Origin: CAWJNF01 sp963844235
GTDB lineage: Bacteria; Actinomycetota; Thermoleophilia; Gaiellales; Gaiellaceae
Length of the DNA stretch: 64,000 nt
Assembly (NCBI GenBank): GCA_963844235.1
Contig: CAWJNF010000004.1
Coordinates: 930,001-994,000, forward strand
Reading direction: 5' to 3'
Part shown: in pieces, positions 58,975 to 64,000 of the stretch
How the letters are laid out: each line of letters starts with the position of its first letter
Numbering within the stretch: position 1 is the first letter of the stretch
Position numbers and translations under genes: made by a program
Notes under the pieces: model-generated
What the model was told of the DNA's origin: nothing
What the model saw: the letters and a program-made list of their open reading frames with translations, nothing else
Database searches by the model: none

Positions 58975-60320
58975 ACAAGCTGCTCTTCTACACGATCAAC
59001 TTCATGCCCTACCCGTTCGTCCCGCCGCCCGAGGAGCTCGAATCGGCCTGGGTGACGATCCCGAACTCCCATTACGACCCGATGGTCGGGCACCGCCTCT
59101 ACACGGACTACCTCGAGGAGGAGATCGCGACCGAGCGGTTCGGCTACGACGGCGTGCTCGTCAACGAGCACCACCAGAACGCCTACGGGAACATGCCGAG
59201 CCCGAACCTGATCGCGTCGTACATCGTCGCCCGGACGAGCCGGATCCCGATCGGCATCATCGGCAACGCCCTCAACCTCTACAACCACCCGCTGCGGGTG
59301 GCCGAGGAAGTGGCGATGCTCGACGTGATCTCCGGCGGGCGCATCGTCTCCGGCCTCGTGCGCGGCACGGGGATGGAGTACTACTCCTACGGCGAGAATC
59401 CGACCTACGCGCGCGAGAAGTTCTGGGAGGCGCACGACCTCATCCTCAAGGCCTGGACGGAGCCAGGGCCGTTCGAGTGGGAGGGCGAGCATTTCCACCT
59501 CCGCTACGTCAACCCCTGGCCACGGCCCCTGCAGCAGCCGCATCCGCCGATCTGGCTACCCGGTGTCGGCTCGCTCGAGACAATCGACGAGGCAGCCAAG
59601 CGGCGCTACACGTTCATGCAGGTCTACGCCCCGCGCTGGCTGCTCGTCAAGGCACTCCTCATGTACCGCCAGATCGCCGAGGAGAGGTACGAGTACACGC
59701 CCTCGCCCTACCAGCTCGGCGCGGCGATCCCGACGTACGTCGCCGAGACGGACGAGCAGGCACACCGGGAGGCTCGGCCCCACCTGACCTGGCTCTTCCG
59801 CAACGGCCTCCAGCACCCCGAGTACTTCGCGTTCCCGCCGGGGTCGATGAGCAAGAAGTCGTTCAAGAACTTCCTCGGCACGATCATCGAGAAGGGGATC
59901 AAGCCGCTCTACCAGCTCACCTACGAGGACCTGATCGAGCAGGAGTACGTCATCGTGGGCTCGCCCGAGTCCGTCATCGAGCAGCTCGAGCGCTTCCAGG
60001 AGCAGTCCGGGGCTGGTGTCATCGTCGGCGCGGGCGGCCAGTGGGGCGCGATGCCGAGCTGGATGGCGATGAAGAACATGCAGATCATGGCCGAGGAGGT
60101 CATGCCTCACTTCCGCCAACCCGACGGGAAGCCGATCTGGGCGCGTGAGGAGCCGAAGGTGCCGACCACGCTCTCGGAGCAGGCCGCCACCATCAAGCCG
60201 AAGCTCGCGCCGCGCGTCCGGATCGCTGAGGACACGTTCATCGATCCACGCGTCGGCCACCTGCCGGAGGAGATGGACGCCGTGCTCGGCGAGGCGAGCG
60301 CCCCCGTGCGCGGCAAGTGA
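58971..60320 (+). CDS. LLM-class flavin-dependent monooxygenase (module 2)
   Basis: A 449-residue luciferase-like enzyme. LFYTINFMPYPFVPPPEELE starts it, YDGVLVNEHHQNAYGNMPSP is the NEHH motif, and AEEVAMLDVISGGRIVSGLV the conserved central stretch. It is longer than the 52390 paralogue, with a C-terminal extension (KPKLAPRVRIAEDTFIDPRV). Flavin or F420 reduction must come from elsewhere, as no reductase gene is close. ATG overlaps the hydrolase stop. Confidence 0.88.
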   Translation: MNKLLFYTINFMPYPFVPPPEELESAWVTIPNSHYDPMVGHRLYTDYLEEEIATERFGYDGVLVNEHHQNAYGNMPSPNLIASYIVARTSRIPIGIIGNALNLYNHPLRVAEEVAMLDVISGGRIVSGLVRGTGMEYYSYGENPTYAREKFWEAHDLILKAWTEPGPFEWEGEHFHLRYVNPWPRPLQQPHPPIWLPGVGSLETIDEAAKRRYTFMQVYAPRWLLVKALLMYRQIAEERYEYTPSPYQLGAAIPTYVAETDEQAHREARPHLTWLFRNGLQHPEYFAFPPGSMSKKSFKNFLGTIIEKGIKPLYQLTYEDLIEQEYVIVGSPESVIEQLERFQEQSGAGVIVGAGGQWGAMPSWMAMKNMQIMAEEVMPHFRQPDGKPIWAREEPKVPTTLSEQAATIKPKLAPRVRIAEDTFIDPRVGHLPEEMDAVLGEASAPVRGK

Positions 60321-60340
60321 TCCGAGCGCGCGCGATCAGA

Positions 60341-60850
60341 TCAGATGAACAGCTTCTCGTTCACCGGGATGCCGTGGTCCCGGCAGTAGCGCGTGTACAT
60401 GTCGATGAGGTAGAAGACGTCGTGGGTGAGGACGTGGTTTCCGTCGTCGTCGTAGAACTCGAGCGGCCCGTTCAGGAAGAACACCGTCTTCATCCCGTCG
60501 TCCGAAACAAGCGTGTGCACGACGCCCGGGCTCTCGTGGATGAAGTCGCCGGCCCTGGCGACCCAGTCGTACTCGAGGTAGCGCCAGCTGCCTTCGAGCA
60601 CGTAGCCGTCGACGGTGCCGCGGTGGCGATGCCGGCCGATCACGGCGCCGCCCTTGACCCAGAGGACAACCGCGAAGGAGTTCGTCCGGACGTCGAAGGA
60701 CAGCATGCGCAGGAAGGCACCGTTCTCGGTCGCGGACGAGTCCGCCAGCGGGATCCACGGCGACTCGTCCTCGTCCGAGCCGAGATGGATGTCCGGCCGG
60801 CTGTAGGCCTCCTCGACCTGGGCGAGGCTGCCTTGGGCAAGAGACGACAT
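60341..60850 (-). CDS. Cupin dioxygenase, dihydroxyacetophenone/Dke1-like
   Basis: A 169-residue single-cupin enzyme. VIGRHRHRGTVDGYVLEGSW (about 72-91) gives two of the metal His and the Glu-like position, and ESPGVVHTLVSD the third His. The pattern resembles 2,4'-dihydroxyacetophenone dioxygenase and acetylacetone-cleaving Dke1, iron enzymes that split C-C bonds next to a carbonyl. It is encoded on the opposite strand inside module 2, divergent from the MetE-like gene. GAGGAACC precedes the ATG. Confidence 0.75.
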   Translation of the reverse strand: MSSLAQGSLAQVEEAYSRPDIHLGSDEDESPWIPLADSSATENGAFLRMLSFDVRTNSFAVVLWVKGGAVIGRHRHRGTVDGYVLEGSWRYLEYDWVARAGDFIHESPGVVHTLVSDDGMKTVFFLNGPLEFYDDDGNHVLTHDVFYLIDMYTRYCRDHGIPVNEKLFI

Positions 60851-60911
60851 GGTTCCTCCTCGGCTGGATTGAGGATGACGGACGGCCTAGAGCGATAGAA
60901 CGATGATGTCA

Positions 60912-60920
60912 TATATGATC
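60912..60920 (+). promoter_or_regulatory. TATATGATC motif in a TCATATATGA palindrome
   Basis: Second copy of the shared motif. Here the surrounding TCATATATGA is a perfect 10-bp palindrome, the size and symmetry expected for a GntR-like operator. It sits between the divergent cupin gene and the MetE-like gene. Confidence 0.5.
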
Positions 60921-60956
60921 GACGAACGCAGTGAGTCTCGACGTCTGGATTCGCCG

Positions 60957-62020
60957 TTGACCGCGGCGCGCGTGCGTGCGGACAACCTGGGGAGCTTCCT
61001 GCGCCCGCCCTATCTGCTCGAGGCGCGCCGCAACGTCACGGGCGGCGAGCTGCGGGCCGTCGAGGATCGCGCCGTCCGGGAGGTGCTCGCGCTCCAGGAG
61101 GGCGTCGGCCTCCCGGTCGTCACCGACGGCGAGTACCGGCGCCGTCTGTTCTTCTCCACCGTGGAGAGCATCTTCGACGGGATCGACCCGGAGGGCTACG
61201 TCCGCACCCACCGTGACGAGTCCGGCAACGTCGAGGAGGTGCGAACGCCCGACCCGGTGGCGCGCCTCGAGCGCCGGGGGTGGCTCGCCGATGTCGAGCT
61301 CGACTTCGTGTTAGCTAACTCAAAGCGCCGGTCAAGGTGACGATGCCGAGCCCCTCGCTCCTCGACGTCTACTGGACGGAGGAGCTCTCCGGGCGCGCGT
61401 ACCCGAGCCGCGAGGCATACCTCGAGCATCTGATCGAGCTCATGCGCGAGGACGCCCTCGAGCTCGCGGCGCGAGGCGCGGCACACATTCAGCTGGACGC
61501 GCCGCACTACGCGTACATCCAGACCGTTCTGCCCGAGATCTCCGATCGAGACGCCACGCTCCGGCGTCTGGTCGAGTGTGACAACCGGGTCCTGCGTGGG
61601 ATCGAGGGCGTGACGACGTGCCTCCACATCTGCCGCGGGAATTACAAGAGCCGCTTCACCGGCACCGAGCCCTACGAGGCGTTTGCCGCTTCGATCCTCC
61701 CCTACGCGGAGTTCGATCGGCTCCTGCTCGAGTACGACGACGAGCGCTCCGGGGGCTTCGCGCCGCTTCGCCACGCGCGCGAGGACGCGACGGTCGTGCT
61801 CGGCCTCGTGACGACGAAGCGCTCCGACATGGAGTCGGCCGACGAGCTCAAGGCCCGGATCGAGGAGGCGAGCCGTCATGTGCCGCTCGAGCGGCTCGCC
61901 CTCTCGACGCAGTGCGGCTTCGGCTCGGCCGCCGAGGGGAACCTGATCAGCTACGAGGCGCAGCGCGCGAAGCTGGAGCTCGTCGTCGAGGTGGCCCACG
62001 ACGTCTGGGGGGAGGTCTGA
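60957..62020 (+). pseudogene. MetE C-terminal-like zinc methyltransferase (module 2), frame-broken
   Basis: Two frames form one about 355-residue protein. The first covers RVRADNLGSFLRPPYLLEAR to VELDFVLANSKR and stops at 61340. The second starts VTMPSPSLLDVYWTEELSGR and includes CLHICRGNYKSRF (zinc HxC) and STQCGFGSAAEG (third Cys). One missing C near 61331 would restore KRPVKVTMPSP. TTG 60957 starts at the family N-terminus; ATG 60915 would lie inside the TATATGATC motif. Related to the intact gene at 54388. Confidence 0.78.
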
Positions 62021-62064
62021 TGAGGCTTCCAGCCCGACGCCGATCACCGGACGAGGAAGACAGC

Positions 62065-62088
62065 GTAGGGGCCGGACATGTCCGGCCC
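62065..62088. repeat. Palindromic repeat, GGACATGTCC core (left of a pair)
   Basis: GTAGG then GGCCGGACATGTCCGGCC and C: a perfect palindrome of the repeat family. Its mirror copy lies at 62124-62148, so the two form an inverted pair 36 bp apart. Confidence 0.8.
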
Positions 62089-62123
62089 GCAACGACGGCG
62101 TCACCCGGCACCGCCACGGTCTC

Positions 62124-62148
62124 GGGCGGGACATGTCCCGCCCCTACA
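62124..62148. repeat. Palindromic repeat, GGACATGTCC core (right of a pair)
   Basis: GGGCGGGACATGTCCCGCCC, then CTACA. It lies 39 bp before the FAH-RraA gene and may be part of its leader. Confidence 0.8.
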
Positions 62149-62186
62149 TCCGGCTCCGGGCCCGACGTCACGAGAAGGTCCAGGCA

Positions 62187-63647
62187 ATGAGTGGCCAACC
62201 CGCCAGACCGCTCGGCCTGAATCCGTCGAAGATCGTCGCGGTGCACCTCAACTACCGCAGCCGCGCCGAGGAGCGCGGCCGTACTCCGGCTCATCCGTCG
62301 TACTTCCTCAAGCCGCCGTCGTCGCTCGCGAACGACGGCGCCGCGATCCTGCGGCCGGCGGGCTGCGAGCTCCTCTGCTACGAGGGCGAGATCGCGCTCG
62401 TCGTCGGCACCGCCGCCCGGCGGGTATCCCTCGCCGAGGCCGAGCGCTGCATCGGCTGGGTCACGGCTGCGAACGATCTCGGCGTCTACGACCTCCGCTC
62501 GGCCGACAGCGGCTCCAACGTGCTCGCCAAGGGACACGACGGCTTCACTCCCGTCGGGCCGCGGCTCGTCCCGGCAGCCGACCTGCGCCTCGACGACCTT
62601 ACGCTGCGCACGTTCGTGAACGGCTCGCTCGTCCAGCAGGGGCACGCGAGCGAGCTGCTGTTTCCCTTCGCGCAGCTCGTCGCCGACCTCTCGCGCGTCA
62701 TGACGCTCGAGCCGGGCGATGTCATCCTGACGGGGACCCCGGCGGGCTCACGGCCGCTCGAGCCCGGCGACGCCGTCGAGGTGGCGATCGAGGGAGTGGG
62801 AACGCTCCGCAACGAGGTCGTGCAGGACGATACGCCGCTCGCTCCGATCGGCGCCATGCCGAGCGTGAGCCCCGACGTACGCGCTGCGGCGCTGGGCGTC
62901 ACCGCACCGCGGCCGGCAGCCGTCTCAGAGGAGGCGCTCGCGGCGCTGCGCCGGGTCTCGACCGCGACGCTGACCACGCAGCTGCAGCGGCGCGGGATCC
63001 GCAACGTTTTCCTGCAGGGACTGCGGCCGGCGCGTCCCGATCTGCGGATGGTGGGCTTCGCCCACACGGTGCGCTACGTGCCGGTGCGCGAGGACGTCGT
63101 CGAGGCGGACACCCGCGAGCTCAACGCGCAGAAGCACGCGATCGAGAGCATCTCGCCTGGCGAGGTGCTCGTGATCGAGGCGCGCCGGGAGGAGGGCGCC
63201 GGCACGATCGGCGACATCCTGGCGCTGCGAGCGCTCCGGCGCGGCGCGGCGGGCATCGTCACCGACGGCGGCCTGCGCGACAGCCCGGCAGTCTCGGGCC
63301 TCGAGATCCCGACCTACTTCCGCGTGCCGCACGCCAGCGTCCTCGGCGTGCTGCACTTCCCGCTCGAGGAGAACGTGCCGATCGCGTGCGGAGGCGTGCT
63401 CGTCATGCCCGGGGACGTGCTCGTGGGCGACGCCGAGGGAGTCGTGGTCGTCCCCGCGCAGCTCGCCGAGGACGTGGCTGCAGACTCGGTCGAGCAGGAG
63501 CTACGCGAGGAGTTCGCGTTCGAGCGTGTCGATGCCGGTGAGAGCATCCGCGGCGTCTTCCCGCTCGGTCCCGAGCGCACCACCGAGTACGAGGCATGGC
63601 GAGAAGCCCGACTCGGACGCCGGGCTGACGCGGACGAGACGTACTGA
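62187..63647 (+). CDS. Fumarylacetoacetate hydrolase-RraA fusion protein
   Basis: A 486-residue two-domain enzyme. Residues 1-235 are FAH: KIVAVHLNYRSRAEERG, CYEGEIALVVGTAARRVSLA (metal Glu), AANDLGVYDLRSADSGSN, KGHDGFTPVGP and DVILTGTPAGSRPLEPGD. Residues 245-475 are RraA/HMG-aldolase-like: RRVSTATLTTQLQRRGIRN, PGEVLVIEARREEGAGTIGD and GIVTDGGLRDSPAVSGLE. FAH enzymes isomerise or cleave 2-oxo acids; RraA-type aldolases split 4-hydroxy-4-methyl-2-oxoglutarate or oxaloacetate. The fusion suggests two successive ring-cleavage steps (inference). ATG 62187. Confidence 0.85.
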   Translation: MSGQPARPLGLNPSKIVAVHLNYRSRAEERGRTPAHPSYFLKPPSSLANDGAAILRPAGCELLCYEGEIALVVGTAARRVSLAEAERCIGWVTAANDLGVYDLRSADSGSNVLAKGHDGFTPVGPRLVPAADLRLDDLTLRTFVNGSLVQQGHASELLFPFAQLVADLSRVMTLEPGDVILTGTPAGSRPLEPGDAVEVAIEGVGTLRNEVVQDDTPLAPIGAMPSVSPDVRAAALGVTAPRPAAVSEEALAALRRVSTATLTTQLQRRGIRNVFLQGLRPARPDLRMVGFAHTVRYVPVREDVVEADTRELNAQKHAIESISPGEVLVIEARREEGAGTIGDILALRALRRGAAGIVTDGGLRDSPAVSGLEIPTYFRVPHASVLGVLHFPLEENVPIACGGVLVMPGDVLVGDAEGVVVVPAQLAEDVAADSVEQELREEFAFERVDAGESIRGVFPLGPERTTEYEAWREARLGRRADADETY

Positions 63648-63652
63648 TTTCC

Positions 63653-63661
63653 TATATGATC
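63653..63661 (+). promoter_or_regulatory. TATATGATC motif upstream of the DapA-like gene
   Basis: Third copy of the shared motif, 17 nt before the GTG start. TATGAT as -10 would place the transcript start near 63667. Confidence 0.5.
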
Positions 63662-63678
63662 GCCGCCCGAGACGCCCC

Positions 63679-64000
63679 GTGAGATTCCGTACCGACCCCA
63701 GGCAGATCCGCGGCTCGATCGCTCCCGTCGTCACGCCGTTCGCCGAGGACGGCGCCGTCGACCACGAGGCGCTTGCACGCCTCGTCGAGTGGCAGATCGA
63801 GAGCGGCTCCCACGGCATCTCCGTCCTCGGCTCGACCGGTGAGCCGAGCTCCCAGAGCGTGGACGAGCGCGTGGCGGTGCTCGAGACGGCCGCGCGAACG
63901 GTCGCCGACCGGGTGCCGTTCTTCCCCGGGACCGGCTCGGCGCACCTCGGCGAGACCCTGCACGTGACGGCCGCCGCGGAGGCGTTCGGCGCCGACGCCG
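63679..64000 (+). CDS. Dihydrodipicolinate synthase family aldolase, cut by window end
   Basis: About 107 residues of a class I (Schiff-base) aldolase. IRGSIAPVVTPFAEDGAVDH (about 10-29) is the family start and ISVLGSTGEPSSQSVDERVA the GTTGE-type pyruvate-binding loop (GSTGE here). The catalytic Lys and Tyr lie beyond the edge. Members make or cleave 2-oxo acids with pyruvate; next to the FAH-RraA gene a catabolic aldolase or lyase is likelier than lysine synthesis. GTG start; TATATGATC lies upstream. Confidence 0.85.
   Translation, partial: MRFRTDPRQIRGSIAPVVTPFAEDGAVDHEALARLVEWQIESGSHGISVLGSTGEPSSQSVDERVAVLETAARTVADRVPFFPGTGSAHLGETLHVTAAAEAFGADA

Noticed and set aside
1..64000. tRNA, rRNA, CRISPR arrays or complete insertion sequences
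   Set aside because: Looked for T-loop-like strings, regular spaced repeats and transposase motifs by eye; apparent hits such as GGTTCGAA at about 39935 lie inside protein genes.

Overview
High-GC (about 70%) bacterial chromosome. The gene content points to a deep-branching actinobacterium, probably class Thermoleophilia (inference only): a mycothiol-type sigR/rsrA pair, a SigB-type sigma factor with many anti-sigma/STAS/SpoIIE partners, an ANTAR regulator, a DUF6458 protein, UdgX, and a ferrochelatase with Fe-S cysteines at the C-terminus. No rRNA, tRNA, CRISPR, prophage or intact IS element was seen.

Layout. 1-12.7 kb: an acyl-CoA synthetase (NDP-forming) cut by the window edge, an MFS pump, a thioesterase, a cysteine desulfurase-like enzyme, an XRE/nucleotidyltransferase pair with a palindromic operator, a 163-bp hairpin element, an M16 protease, a flavoprotein/amidohydrolase/MobA-like run, sigR-rsrA behind a textbook SigR promoter, and nitrilase + HMA protein. 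12.7-26.3 kb: HtrA protease, leuCD behind a holin-like gene and a frameshifted DehI-like gene, SDR and hydrolase, GAF protein, PfkB kinase, PhzF, PlsC, an IF-1 gene that appears to start at ATC, an ABC exporter, Nudix and an epimerase. 26.4-44.5 kb: a general-stress island, with CBS, ferritin-like, STAS, anti-sigma, ANTAR, UdgX, AI-2E exporter, SigB-type sigma factor, SpoIIE phosphatase and small proteins. Eleven genes here lie behind a shared promoter pattern, GTTT/GGTT-N15-17-GGGWA, as expected for SigB-type control. 44.8-52.3 kb: YihY/BrkB, ferrochelatase, two MFS proteins, a broken TPR gene and a CYTH protein. 52.3-64 kb: a catabolic cluster of two related modules, each with an LLM flavin monooxygenase, an alpha/beta hydrolase and a MetE-like zinc methyltransferase, plus thiolase, HIBADH-like dehydrogenase, cupin dioxygenase, a FAH-RraA fusion and a DapA-like aldolase. 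Three transcription units of the second module share a TATATGATC upstream motif.

Genome-wide signs: many genes have a TANNNT box 6-9 nt before the start codon, indicating leaderless mRNAs. A family of about 25-bp palindromes ending in CCCCTACA sits in intergenic gaps. At least nine genes carry frame disruptions although their protein sequence is otherwise well kept; this may be assembly indels or recent decay.
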